A stretch of DNA of 23,949 nucleotides, taken from the NCBI GenBank assembly GCA_014376345.1, contig JACMRS010000129.1, forward strand, positions 1 to 23,949. Direction: 5' to 3'. Origin of the DNA: Bacteroidia bacterium (GTDB lineage Bacteria > Bacteroidota > Bacteroidia > NS11-12g > UBA955). The position numbers were made by a program, and so were the translations under genes. Below are positions 16,148-23,947 of this stretch, piece by piece; the first letter of the stretch is position 1, and the number at the start of each line of letters is the position of its first letter. Under the pieces are notes generated by a model that had not been told where the DNA came from, made no database searches, and saw only the letters and a list, made by a program, of their open reading frames with translations.

Positions 16148-17092
16148 TTATTTATTGCTAGAATTTTTCTTGTAAACTCTCACCCAATCTACCACAAACG
16201 AATTCGATTTAAAATCAGCAGGTAAATTTTTAAGATATTTTGGTTCAAGTCCATTATTAATTACAACCACCATTTCATCATTAAGCCATTGTCTTAATTT
16301 TTTACCTACACGCTGACTTCTTATAAGTTTGCCATCTGTATAAAACTTAATTCTTTTTGCAGACCAGTCGCAGGCATACACATGAAAAGCAGTATCTGTA
16401 TTGTGCGGTAAATTTAAGTGTTTGGTTAAATAGCCTCTGGATTTTGTTCCTCCCCTTCCCCAATGAACAGTGTATGTTTGACGGTGTACGCCCTTACCGG
16501 TTTTACCACCGTACATTTCAAAGATATCAATTTCAGGTGGCCAGCGGTGTGCACCGGTAAGCCAGAAGGCGGGCCATGTTGCAGGACCGGAAGGATTCTT
16601 AGAACGTATTTCGAAGTAACCGTATTTTTGCATAAAAGACATGTCCGAATTAATCAATCCCACACCATAAGGCATTGTAACCATTGAGTCAAGAATCTTA
16701 AACTGCTTGCTTTCATTAATTGTATTAAGATATAAATAGCCGTTACTTGTCTGCACTGCATTTTTTGCAAAATACTGGTGCTGAAAACCCGGAATATATT
16801 CTCCCCATGCCTGGCCGATACGCCATTTTTTGTGATCGAGACTGTCAAAATCATCATTGAAAACAAGTGTGTAACCTTTCTTATTTATTGACGAGTTAAA
16901 AGTATCTTTAGAAGATTTGGTAATGTTGTAAACAAACTTAAAAGCCGCATCTCTCAAACTTAAATAGCGGTAAAAAAAGACAGCTTTGACAGGATTTTTA
17001 TTTTCATTGAGAGAATCTTTCTGAGCAAATACAGTATTTGCAGAGATTATCAATATCGGCAGTAAAATATTTTTATAGTTCTTAATAAACAT
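16148..17092 (-). CDS. Secreted glycoside hydrolase family 16 protein
   Basis: This is a beta-jelly-roll endoglycosidase of the laminarinase/beta-glucanase/agarase group, likely cutting beta-linked polysaccharide outside the cytoplasm. The 314 residues begin with a signal peptide (about 1-23, ending NTVFAQ). A linker follows, then the GH16 domain from about residue 74 (YTLVFNDDFDSLDHKKW). The catalytic motif is PEIDIFEMYG with nucleophile E187, assisting D189 and acid/base E192. Supporting blocks are YGYFEIRSK and ATWPAFWLTG, and the end VVDWVRVYKK is typical. There is no carbohydrate-binding module, no lipobox and no type IX secretion tail. The gene is convergent with the GT-C gene (10-base gap) and has no SusC/SusD partner nearby, so substrate is unknown. 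Confidence 0.92.
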   Translation of the reverse strand: MFIKNYKNILLPILIISANTVFAQKDSLNENKNPVKAVFFYRYLSLRDAAFKFVYNITKSSKDTFNSSINKKGYTLVFNDDFDSLDHKKWRIGQAWGEYIPGFQHQYFAKNAVQTSNGYLYLNTINESKQFKILDSMVTMPYGVGLINSDMSFMQKYGYFEIRSKNPSGPATWPAFWLTGAHRWPPEIDIFEMYGGKTGKGVHRQTYTVHWGRGGTKSRGYLTKHLNLPHNTDTAFHVYACDWSAKRIKFYTDGKLIRSQRVGKKLRQWLNDEMVVVINNGLEPKYLKNLPADFKSNSFVVDWVRVYKKNSSNK

Positions 17093-17219
17093 CCAGGCTA
17101 AGATACTGATTTATTTAAACGAAATAATTTATTTGTACTATTTTCAACCATATAGATAAACTATGAAATAAATAATTATTAAATTCTTACAAAACAATTT
17201 TTTACTTCAAAAAACTTAA

Positions 17220-17227
17220 TACATTTG
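17220..17227 (+). promoter_or_regulatory. -7 box for the DUF1761 / HExxH gene pair
   Basis: TACATTTG matches TAnnTTTG and lies 22 bases upstream of the ATG at 17250. The upstream region is T-rich around 17197-17203 but has no clear TTTG. The 157-base gap shared with GH16 holds no comparably good box on the minus strand. Confidence 0.4.
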
Positions 17228-17249
17228 ACGAAATAAAAATATAAAAAAT

Positions 17250-17756
17250 ATGGCAAATTTCAACTTTTTAGCAATTTTAATTGCTGCAATCGTATCATTA
17301 GTAATCGGATTTATATGGTACAATCCCAAGGTGTTCGGCAATGCCTGGCTCAAATCCATAAAGCACGATCCTAATGATACTAATAGACCTAATATGGGTT
17401 TATTTATAGGGCTCAGCTTTGTTCTTGCACTTCCGCTGGGATTAATACTTCATTTTATTACTATACATCAGTTTGGATTTACTTCATTATTGGGTGCCAC
17501 TAATGATCTAACAAAAATGGAACCTGAGCTGAGGGGCCACGTTGAATATTTCTTTAATAATTACTCTGATGATTTTCGCACTTTTAAACATGGCGCATTT
17601 CATGGATTTATAATGGGTCTTATGTTTGTTACGCCGATTATTGCTATCAATTCAATATACGAAAAGCGTAGCTTTAAATATATCGCCATCAGCGCAGGCT
17701 ACTGGATAGTTACGCTTACTATCATGGGTAGTATTATCTGCGGCTGGGTTAAATAA
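17250..17756 (+). CDS. DUF1761 family membrane protein
   Basis: This 168-residue membrane protein has segments at about 5-24, 51-71, 117-135 and 147-165. The N-terminal FIWYNPKVFGNAWLKSI is the hallmark of DUF1761, a widespread family without known function. The second helix is followed by a long soluble loop (about 72-112), and the third helix opens with KHGAFHGFIMGLMF. Length is slightly above the family norm because of this loop. It leads a short plus-strand transcript with a small HExxH protein 6 bases downstream. I infer no function. Confidence 0.8.
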   Translation: MANFNFLAILIAAIVSLVIGFIWYNPKVFGNAWLKSIKHDPNDTNRPNMGLFIGLSFVLALPLGLILHFITIHQFGFTSLLGATNDLTKMEPELRGHVEYFFNNYSDDFRTFKHGAFHGFIMGLMFVTPIIAINSIYEKRSFKYIAISAGYWIVTLTIMGSIICGWVK

Positions 17757-17762
17757 AACCTT

Positions 17763-18104
17763 ATGATTATCTGCAACCGGCTATTGCTGGATATACTGAC
17801 ATTCAGGAACAGGAAAGTGAACGCCATGGCATTGTGGCCTTTTATCATATTTAAAGATAAGGATACTTCTGCGGACCCATTTATTCTGAATCATGAAAAA
17901 ATACATCACAGGCAGCAGCTCGAGTTGCTACTGATACCATATTACTTATGGTATTTCATAGAATACTGGACCGGTATGCTTTATTATAGAAATCATGATA
18001 AAGCATACCGGAATATCAGTTTTGAAAAAGAAGCTTATGCCAATCAGAATAACCTCGACTATCTTAAAAAAAGACCATTCCTCAATTCTGTGAAATGGCT
18101 TTAA
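17763..18104 (+). CDS. Small conserved protein with HEKIH zinc-site motif
   Basis: This 113-residue protein has no known function that I recognise. It contains HEKIHHRQQLELL (H44, E45, H48), a zincin-type HExxH helix, then a hydrophobic aromatic stretch LLIPYYLWYFIEYW. About 40 residues after the first His comes SFEKEAYANQ (E88, E90), which could supply a third ligand as in gluzincins. I recall similar short proteins in other Bacteroidota with the same three blocks, but cannot check here. The start is uncertain: the ATG at 17763 lies 6 bases after the DUF1761 stop, and an internal ATG exists at codon 22 (17826), just before ALWPFIIF. It is much smaller than any classical metallopeptidase. Confidence 0.6.
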   Translation: MIICNRLLLDILTFRNRKVNAMALWPFIIFKDKDTSADPFILNHEKIHHRQQLELLLIPYYLWYFIEYWTGMLYYRNHDKAYRNISFEKEAYANQNNLDYLKKRPFLNSVKWL

Positions 18105-18116
18105 TAAAATCAGAAC

Positions 18117-18740
18117 TTAACTAAGCGCTATAATCTTTTTGGTTTCAAAGAATTCTTCACTAAACCATTGTGATAGCTTATGTTCAGTAATGTTAACAGC
18201 TGGATAATGAATTTTGAACTCAAACAGTTCATCCTCCAGATCACCCCCTTTTAAACACAACACCTTAGCACCGGGTTTCAGTTTCTTTTTAATCCATCCA
18301 TAAAATGGCTTCATTGCAGTAACAGCACGACAAACTACAAAATCAAACTTACCATCTATTTCCTCAGCTCTTGCCTGAAATGCATTCACATTTTCAATGC
18401 CTGATGCTAAGGACACTTCATTAACAACCTTTATTTTTTTTGCAATAGAATCTACCAAAGTAAAATTACTATCCGGAAAACAAATTCATAAAGGAATACC
18501 CGGAAAGCCACCACCCGTGCCTACATCCAGAATTCTTGAACCTGAAGGAAAATCAGCAACTTTTAATATTGAAAGCGAATGAATAAGATGGTGCTCATAG
18601 AAATTATCCATATCCTTTCGTGATATCACATTTATTTTTGCATTCCAGTCCAGATATAACGGCTCCAGCATCTCCAGCTTTTTAAGCTGTTCTGCATTTA
18701 ATTGCGGAAAATATGCTGCAACCTCCTTTATACCTACCAT
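18117..18740 (-). pseudogene. rsmG: 16S rRNA (guanine527-N7)-methyltransferase RsmG, interrupted by in-frame TGA
   Basis: RsmG (GidB) puts the m7G527 mark on 16S rRNA. Read straight through, the gene encodes a full-length protein of 207 codons with no change of frame. Codon 85 (18486-18488) is TGA, directly after the S-adenosylmethionine loop DVGTGGGFPGIPL, where homologues usually have Ala. The rest follows normally: FPDSNF, DSIAKKIKVVNEV, FVVCRAVTAM and the ending ETKKIIALS. The only start near the break is a TTG at 18456-18458 within the conserved strand, which would not restore a SAM-binding enzyme. TGA is an ordinary stop elsewhere here (xerC, the helix-hairpin-helix gene). This is either a recent loss of function or a sequencing/assembly error. 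Its start overlaps the upstream glycosyltransferase gene by 7 bases. Confidence 0.85.
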
Positions 18741-19852
18741 TTTTTCTGCTTAGAAAATACAGAAACCACTCCAAATACCAGATTATACGGTATAAAAAGC
18801 AGATCAAATACAGGAAGCCATATCACTTTTAATTTCTGCTTCAACTTCTGAAAAGATTTGAAGATAATAATACCGTCAGCAATCCATTTTATTCCTAAAG
18901 CAATTAACGCCCACCACCAGATAGATGGCTTAACAATGATAACAGCAGTTAATGATAGCCAGAAAAATAAATGTATGAATGCAAAACTTCCAAGACTATT
19001 TTTAAATGTTGCTTTGTAAAACTTCCCGACAAAAAGATGTCTTTTCTTTTGCCTGAACCATCCTGAAACCTGCTTCTGTGGAATGGTTTCCATAAATGAA
19101 TCTTTGCTGTAACAGACAGCAGTATTTTTATTGGTTGCTGCATCCTGAACAAAAAGATCATCATCTCCGGCCGCAATATGGTGGTGACTTGCAAATCCTT
19201 TTACATTAAAAAACAATGATTTCTTATAACTCAGATTTCTTCCAACACCCATATAAGGTTTACCTTTTAGTGCAAAAGAAAAATATGAAGTTGCAGTAAG
19301 TAATGTTTCCATTTGAATCAACAAATTCAGCAGGCCATTCTTCTTTTTATAGGGTGAATAGCCCAGTACAATTTCTGTTTCAGGATTTGAATATGGCTTC
19401 ACCATTTCAGAAATCCAGTTTTCAGAGGCTGGAATACAATCAGCATCAGTAAAAAGTAAAATTTCATGTTTAGAAGCCTTAATACCCAGAGTAAGGGCCA
19501 GCTTCTTACCATCCATACGTTTCATATCTTCACTGATATGAACTGTTTTCAGTCTGCTTTCATGCTTAGAAAGTTCATTAATAAAATCACCGGTTTTGTC
19601 CCAGCTTGCATCATTAACAACAACCACTTCAAAGTCGGGATATTTCTGTCCGAATATCAGCGGCAGATTATCTTCCAGGTTTTTAACTTCATTACGGGCG
19701 CAAATAATAATACTTACAGGCAAAGAGACCTGAGAAAGCTCTTTATTTTTTCTAAACGCAAACTTTGCGAAGTATTTATAATGGTAAGCTATCTGCAGTA
19801 ATGCAAAAAGGCATAAAACGCCAAATAAAATATATGAAATCTCTAACTGCAT
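18734..19852 (-). CDS. Membrane-bound family 2 glycosyltransferase
   Basis: This GT-A fold enzyme should transfer a sugar from a nucleotide-sugar on the cytoplasmic side of the membrane. The 372 residues have one N-terminal membrane segment (about 5-23), the catalytic domain (about 45-275) and further hydrophobic segments at the C-terminus. Key motifs are SIIICARNEVKNLEDNL, D81 in VVNDAS, the DxD at D136/D138 in LFTDADC, D230-D232 (GDDDLFVQ) and QKKRH (268-272) in place of the processive QxxRW. It starts 22 bases after the AAA+ gene ends, and rsmG overlaps its end. A TATCTTTG sequence at 19863-19870 could be a -7 box, but it would give an almost leaderless message. The acceptor is unknown; lipid or surface glycan is likely. 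Confidence 0.88.
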   Translation of the reverse strand: MQLEISYILFGVLCLFALLQIAYHYKYFAKFAFRKNKELSQVSLPVSIIICARNEVKNLEDNLPLIFGQKYPDFEVVVVNDASWDKTGDFINELSKHESRLKTVHISEDMKRMDGKKLALTLGIKASKHEILLFTDADCIPASENWISEMVKPYSNPETEIVLGYSPYKKKNGLLNLLIQMETLLTATSYFSFALKGKPYMGVGRNLSYKKSLFFNVKGFASHHHIAAGDDDLFVQDAATNKNTAVCYSKDSFMETIPQKQVSGWFRQKKRHLFVGKFYKATFKNSLGSFAFIHLFFWLSLTAVIIVKPSIWWWALIALGIKWIADGIIIFKSFQKLKQKLKVIWLPVFDLLFIPYNLVFGVVSVFSKQKKW

Positions 19853-19874
19853 AATAAGGCAGCAAAGATAAAGA

Positions 19875-22520
19875 TTATCCTACTCTAAAACCTATTCCTG
19901 CACGGTGCGTTGGGATGTTATCTGCTTTAAATTCAGACAAATCATCAACAGTAAGTGTGGAAATAACCTTTTGTGTCCTTTTTGCTTTAGGAATTTCACT
20001 CAATCTTAAATGCTGGTTGCGGATAGCTTCCTCAATTACTTTTCTGACTGCACGACCGTTTCCGAAAAACTTATCGCGTTTTTCATACATGTATTTAATG
20101 TATGTAGTTAAGTTTTCCTTAGCTGCCTCGTCTGGAAAAATATTGTTATCTTTAAGCTGATTGATCGCAATTTCTACAAGCTCCTCTGGTTTAAAGTCCT
20201 CGAAAGTAAATATCCTGTCAAACCTTGATTTCAAACCTGGATTGGCTTCAAGGAATCTTTCCATATTCTGAGTGTAACCGGCTGCAATCACAATAAACTT
20301 ACCGCGGTTATCTTCCATTCTTTTAAGCAGGGTTTCAATGGCTTCCTTACCGTAATCGCTTCCGCCACCTTCTGTCAGAGCATAAGCTTCATCTATAAAC
20401 AGTACGCCACCCATTGCTTTGTCAATCAATTCTGCAGTTTTAATCGCAGTTTGGCCGATATAACCTCCTACAAGACTTTGTCTGTCGCATTCAACCAAAT
20501 GTCCTCTTTCAAGAATACCAAGTGCCTTATAAATTTGAGCAAGTATACGCGCAACAGTTGTTTTACCCGTTCCCGGATTACCAAGAAACACCGAATGAAG
20601 TGAAAATATCTGTCTTGGATTCTTGCCTGTTTCTTTATAAAAACGAACCAGCTTTACCAATTCATCCACATCATGCTTCACGGACTGAAGTCCGATCATT
20701 GATTTAAGTTTGGTAGTAGATTCTTTCAGAAGTTCCTCATCAACAGGAATATCCGGTACAATTCCAATATGGCTTAAGAATGCTTTTTCAACATCTTCTT
20801 TTTCAATAGTTGAAAGTGCTTCATTGGTGAGTTGCTCCGGATGGTTCGTTTTCATGATACGCAGACCAAGATTCATTTTAAACTCGTCAATAAGTGAGTT
20901 TACGAGTCGGGCGTTTCCGAAAAATTTATCTCTGTTTCTGTAAGCATCAACAAGTTGCTTATAGGTAATATCTTTAGCACCCTCTCCTATTTTAACGCCT
21001 CTTTTTTCAGCTGCAAATTCTGCAATCTGAAGAAGTTCCTGCGGCACATAATCCGGGAAATCATACGTCATAGTAAACCTGGATTTCAATCCCGGGTTTG
21101 ATTCCATGAAAATATCCATTTCTGCAGGATAACCTGCAACAATGATAGCAATATCAGTTGAATCACTCAGTTCTTTCAAAAGAATCTCAATGGCTTCTTT
21201 ACCAAAATCTTTGCTATCATCATCTTTTCTTGCAAGCGAGTAAGCTTCATCAATAAACAGTATACCGTCTTTTGCTTTCTTAATTGCTTCTTTTGTTTTA
21301 GGAGCAGTCTGACCAATAAATTCAGCTACCAGATCTCCCCTGTCTACTTCATGAACGTGACCCTTTTTCAAAAGGCCCATTTCTTTATAAATTCTTCCAA
21401 GAAGTCGGGCTACAGTAGTTTTACCTGTACCCGGATTTCCTTTGAAAACAGCATGCAGACTTACTTTTTCATCATCAGCTAAACCTTTTTCTTTTCTTAG
21501 CGTGATAAACTTAAGGTAGTTGCTGTACTCTCTTATTTTGTTTTTAATAGAATCAAGACCAATAAGCTGATCAAGTTCGCCCATTACATTCTCGTAAGAA
21601 TCCGGTTGAACCGCTGCTTTGCCATTGTTTTCAGGAGTTTTAACTTCATCCTTATCATCAATATCAAAGTCTTCATCAAAATAAAAGCCCGATTGCACCA
21701 ATGGAAGAAAATCACCTTCTTCAGCTTCCATATAATCGTCACCCACCTCAAAAGGCACACTGGCAACAAGTTCGTCCATAAAGACAGTTTCTATATAATA
21801 TCTTCCGCGACCCCAGGTTCCAAGCATGTCGCTTCCCCAACCGATAGTTGCCGAAAAATGATCTTCTTCAGGTTTTATAAAAAACAGTTTTGTAACAGAA
21901 CCTTTCAGGTGACCCGAAGCAGTTTTGTAATTAAATGTCAGTTCACACGCCCAATCGGTAGATTTTCTTACTAAGTTTTTAGCATTAAATTCTATCCATA
22001 TATAACGCGTACTTAAAGCGTTAAAGGCAATATAGTATTTTCTTTCACCGGGATTCAGATTAGCATCAGGACCTTCATAAAGTTTTAAGGTTTCTACTGT
22101 GAAATAAGGATTGGTGCCATTTTTAACGATACCCTGTCTTTCAATAAAGAAAGATTTAGTGCCGATTAGCTCTCCATTTACCCATACTTCCCAACGGTAA
22201 CTACCTGCTTTCCAGTAGGTATTCGGAGTTTTTACGCCCCAGCCTTCACGCACATAAACAACGTTATCGCGTTTGTCTACCTGCCTATCGCAATTGAGTT
22301 CGCATACTTCGTTATCACTGCTGTCAAGACACTTTATCAGTAACTTAATATCCCAATTATCTTCGTCAAATTTCTTGTTGAAAAAAGAAAACTCACAATA
22401 AATATATGATACTTCAAGTTCATCAAAAATAGACCTGTATTTTTTAGCGTTATTGGCCAACCACTCAGTGCTGCCATACGTTTTAATATCTCTGAATTTA
22501 TAATTCTCGTTATTTTTCAT
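19875..22520 (-). CDS. Tandem CbxX/CfxQ-type AAA+ ATPase with duplicated N-terminal beta domain
   Basis: This 881-residue protein has four modules. Two related N-terminal units (about 12-128 and 140-262) are probably beta sandwiches. They align at YIYCEF/YIWIEF, GWG (93-95, 227-229) and W-x2-G-x-Y (103-108, 236-241). An acidic linker (263-300) follows. The two AAA+ modules each have Walker A GNPGTGKTT (361-369, 647-655), Walker B D424/E425 and D710/E711, an aromatic pore loop (F401-I-G, Y687-I-G) and an arginine-bearing NPGLKSRF (475-482, 760-767). Both sites look intact. The AAA+ type is that of CbbX, SpoVK and the EccA ATPase domain, which remodel or dismantle protein complexes. No rubisco, sporulation or type VII genes are nearby, so the substrate is unknown. 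It lies just upstream of the GT2 gene on the same strand. Confidence 0.88.
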   Translation of the reverse strand: MKNNENYKFRDIKTYGSTEWLANNAKKYRSIFDELEVSYIYCEFSFFNKKFDEDNWDIKLLIKCLDSSDNEVCELNCDRQVDKRDNVVYVREGWGVKTPNTYWKAGSYRWEVWVNGELIGTKSFFIERQGIVKNGTNPYFTVETLKLYEGPDANLNPGERKYYIAFNALSTRYIWIEFNAKNLVRKSTDWACELTFNYKTASGHLKGSVTKLFFIKPEEDHFSATIGWGSDMLGTWGRGRYYIETVFMDELVASVPFEVGDDYMEAEEGDFLPLVQSGFYFDEDFDIDDKDEVKTPENNGKAAVQPDSYENVMGELDQLIGLDSIKNKIREYSNYLKFITLRKEKGLADDEKVSLHAVFKGNPGTGKTTVARLLGRIYKEMGLLKKGHVHEVDRGDLVAEFIGQTAPKTKEAIKKAKDGILFIDEAYSLARKDDDSKDFGKEAIEILLKELSDSTDIAIIVAGYPAEMDIFMESNPGLKSRFTMTYDFPDYVPQELLQIAEFAAEKRGVKIGEGAKDITYKQLVDAYRNRDKFFGNARLVNSLIDEFKMNLGLRIMKTNHPEQLTNEALSTIEKEDVEKAFLSHIGIVPDIPVDEELLKESTTKLKSMIGLQSVKHDVDELVKLVRFYKETGKNPRQIFSLHSVFLGNPGTGKTTVARILAQIYKALGILERGHLVECDRQSLVGGYIGQTAIKTAELIDKAMGGVLFIDEAYALTEGGGSDYGKEAIETLLKRMEDNRGKFIVIAAGYTQNMERFLEANPGLKSRFDRIFTFEDFKPEELVEIAINQLKDNNIFPDEAAKENLTTYIKYMYEKRDKFFGNGRAVRKVIEEAIRNQHLRLSEIPKAKRTQKVISTLTVDDLSEFKADNIPTHRAGIGFRVG

Positions 22521-22532
22521 TTAAAGTAAACT

Positions 22533-22540
22533 GAAATGTA
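22533..22540 (-). promoter_or_regulatory. Weak candidate -7 box for the AAA+ gene
   Basis: TACATTTC on the minus strand, 12 bases upstream of the start at 22520, matches TAnnTTTG except at the last base. No well-spaced TTTG was seen. The 244-base gap 22521-22764 is AT-rich and otherwise holds nothing I can support. Confidence 0.2.
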
Positions 22541-22764
22541 ACTTTTTAACAATGTTCAATATTAATTAAAATTATTAAAAAAACTATTGCACCTAATTCA
22601 AATTATTTCGGGCAGACATAAAGTTTGGCTGGTAATTGATAAACTGACTGATATTTTTCAACTTTATATCATATTAATGTCAAATAATATAAGTTTCCAG
22701 ATAAAATATTCATGTAGAAATCTTTTTGATTTAATTGAGAAGTTGAAATTTATAGATGAAGATT

Positions 22765-23109
22765 TTATTTAAAATTATCCATTATCCTTTTCCTGTCTTC
22801 ATTTTCCTTGTCGTTCTTATGGTACAATTCAATGAATGTGATTTTTTTCTTATCCGGAAAGTACGCATAAATTAATCTCAAACCGGAATTTACACCCCGG
22901 CCTTTTAATGCCTTACAAGCAATTTTTTTAACTTTGATGATACACGTTTCTAAACTCAGACTATCGATAATAAAACTAAACGGTGGCCGTTCATCCGGTT
23001 TCTGTTTCAGTATAATTTTTACTACAACCAAATCATCATTGAGTGTTCTGTATTTTTTTAAAAGGTTCTTCAAATCCTTCTTAAATTCAGTTAATTCGTC
23101 AAAGGTCAT
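22765..23109 (-). CDS. RelE/HigB-like toxin of a type II toxin-antitoxin pair
   Basis: This 114-residue protein is probably a ribosome-dependent mRNA interferase of the RelE/ParE superfamily. The N-terminal helical part (ELTEFKKDLKNLLKKYRTL) is followed by strands and the block SGLRLIYAYFPDKKKITFIE (75-94). The ending ELYHKNDKENEDRKRI is the usual tail of this toxin branch. Candidate catalytic or RNA-binding residues are R78, H97 and K98. Its ATG overlaps the TGA of the upstream antitoxin gene (ATGA, 23106-23109), so the two are translationally coupled. It is somewhat longer than canonical RelE, with an insertion around 31-60 (KIILKQKPDERPPFSFI). Toxicity is inferred from family and arrangement. 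Confidence 0.75.
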   Translation of the reverse strand: MTFDELTEFKKDLKNLLKKYRTLNDDLVVVKIILKQKPDERPPFSFIIDSLSLETCIIKVKKIACKALKGRGVNSGLRLIYAYFPDKKKITFIELYHKNDKENEDRKRIMDNFK

Positions 23110-23909
23110 TGTGCTTCAATATCATCTCCGTAGTTTCTAACAGAATAAGGTTGTTCTCTGTAAAAAGCCAATTCATAGCTTATATCTTTTCCTTCGTCTG
23201 TTACTTCCCAGGGCAAATCTTTATGAGAATAACTGCTGACTGAAGCAGCAGACCAATCACTCATTTGTTCAATAACCCTGTCGATAATTTCTTTTTCACT
23301 AGCCCTTAGTTCAGTTAAATCAGCTTTCTCTAAAGGCAAATAGCGGGTTTGAGGATAGCCGTGATATTCTGATTTCACTCTTTGTAATTGCCCTTTTTTA
23401 ATCATCTGATCAATGATTGTATCAAACTTTTGCGGAACAGGGCCATAAGGTAGTTTGCGGTATTTAGCACCGGTTAAATGTTCTTCATACAATTCATAAT
23501 AATTGAAATCAGTAAAATAAAGCAGCTTATAAAGAACAGTTTCGCCAACATTGGGTTTACCTGCGCAACGTTCGAGGATATACAACAAGACATTTTTAAA
23601 CTTGTTGACTTGTAAGGTTGGCACAGAAATTCGTTCTTCTTCCTTCTTTGCTTTTTTAACTTCTTTACTTTCAACCTCTTTATCTGCAGAAAAATCTTTA
23701 GACATAAAATCGTCTAATGAGAACTTTAAAATCAAAGACAATTTTTGAAGTTCAAGAATATCGACACTTCTGTTTCCCAACTCAATTTGTGCTAAAGAGG
23801 GCCTGGAAATTTTGACACTTTTAGCCAGATCTTCCTGAGACAACCCTTTAATCTTGCGCAGTTCAGATATTCTCAGACCAATTTGTTTTTGTGATAAAAC
23901 AACATTCAT
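23106..23909 (-). CDS. XRE-HTH plus Panacea (DUF4065/SocA-like) antitoxin
   Basis: This 267-residue protein begins with an XRE-type helix-turn-helix (about 8-63: LRISELRKIKGLSQEDLAK, then ISRPSLAQIELG). A charged linker (about 70-96) follows, then a Panacea domain (about 102-250) marked by VLYKLLYFTDFNYYELYE, GAKYRKLPYGPVP and SYSHKDLPWEV. The Panacea domain is known to neutralise many unrelated toxins in two-gene systems, and SocA of Caulobacter carries the same domain. The HTH should bind the operon's own promoter and repress it. The gene precedes and overlaps the RelE-like toxin gene by 4 bases. It has the antitoxin-first order, although unlike classical antitoxins it is more than twice the size of its toxin. 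Confidence 0.85.
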   Translation of the reverse strand: MNVVLSQKQIGLRISELRKIKGLSQEDLAKSVKISRPSLAQIELGNRSVDILELQKLSLILKFSLDDFMSKDFSADKEVESKEVKKAKKEEERISVPTLQVNKFKNVLLYILERCAGKPNVGETVLYKLLYFTDFNYYELYEEHLTGAKYRKLPYGPVPQKFDTIIDQMIKKGQLQRVKSEYHGYPQTRYLPLEKADLTELRASEKEIIDRVIEQMSDWSAASVSSYSHKDLPWEVTDEGKDISYELAFYREQPYSVRNYGDDIEAQ

Positions 23910-23939
23910 AGCAATTTATACTTCACTTTTAGAAAGAAA

Positions 23940-23947
23940 CAAAGATA
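23940..23947 (-). promoter_or_regulatory. -7 box for the toxin-antitoxin operon
   Basis: TATCTTTG on the minus strand matches TAnnTTTG exactly, 30 bases upstream of the antitoxin ATG at 23909. The -33 region lies beyond the end of the window, so only half of the promoter can be judged. No clear operator palindrome was seen in the 40 visible bases. Confidence 0.4.

Noticed and set aside
18117..18740. TGA reassigned as a sense codon, or selenocysteine, in rsmG
   Set aside because: xerC and the helix-hairpin-helix gene end with TGA at their expected C-termini, no other gene has an internal TGA, and RsmG is not a selenoprotein family.
19863..19870. TATCTTTG as a dedicated promoter of the GT2 gene
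   Set aside because: It matches TAnnTTTG, but no TTTG lies at the right distance and the leader would be only a few bases; co-transcription with the AAA+ gene is simpler.
22587..22772. A plus-strand reading frame of 61 codons between the AAA+ and toxin genes
   Set aside because: It starts with TTG in AT-rich DNA, overlaps the toxin gene end, resembles nothing I know and has no promoter. From its first ATG only about 31 codons remain.
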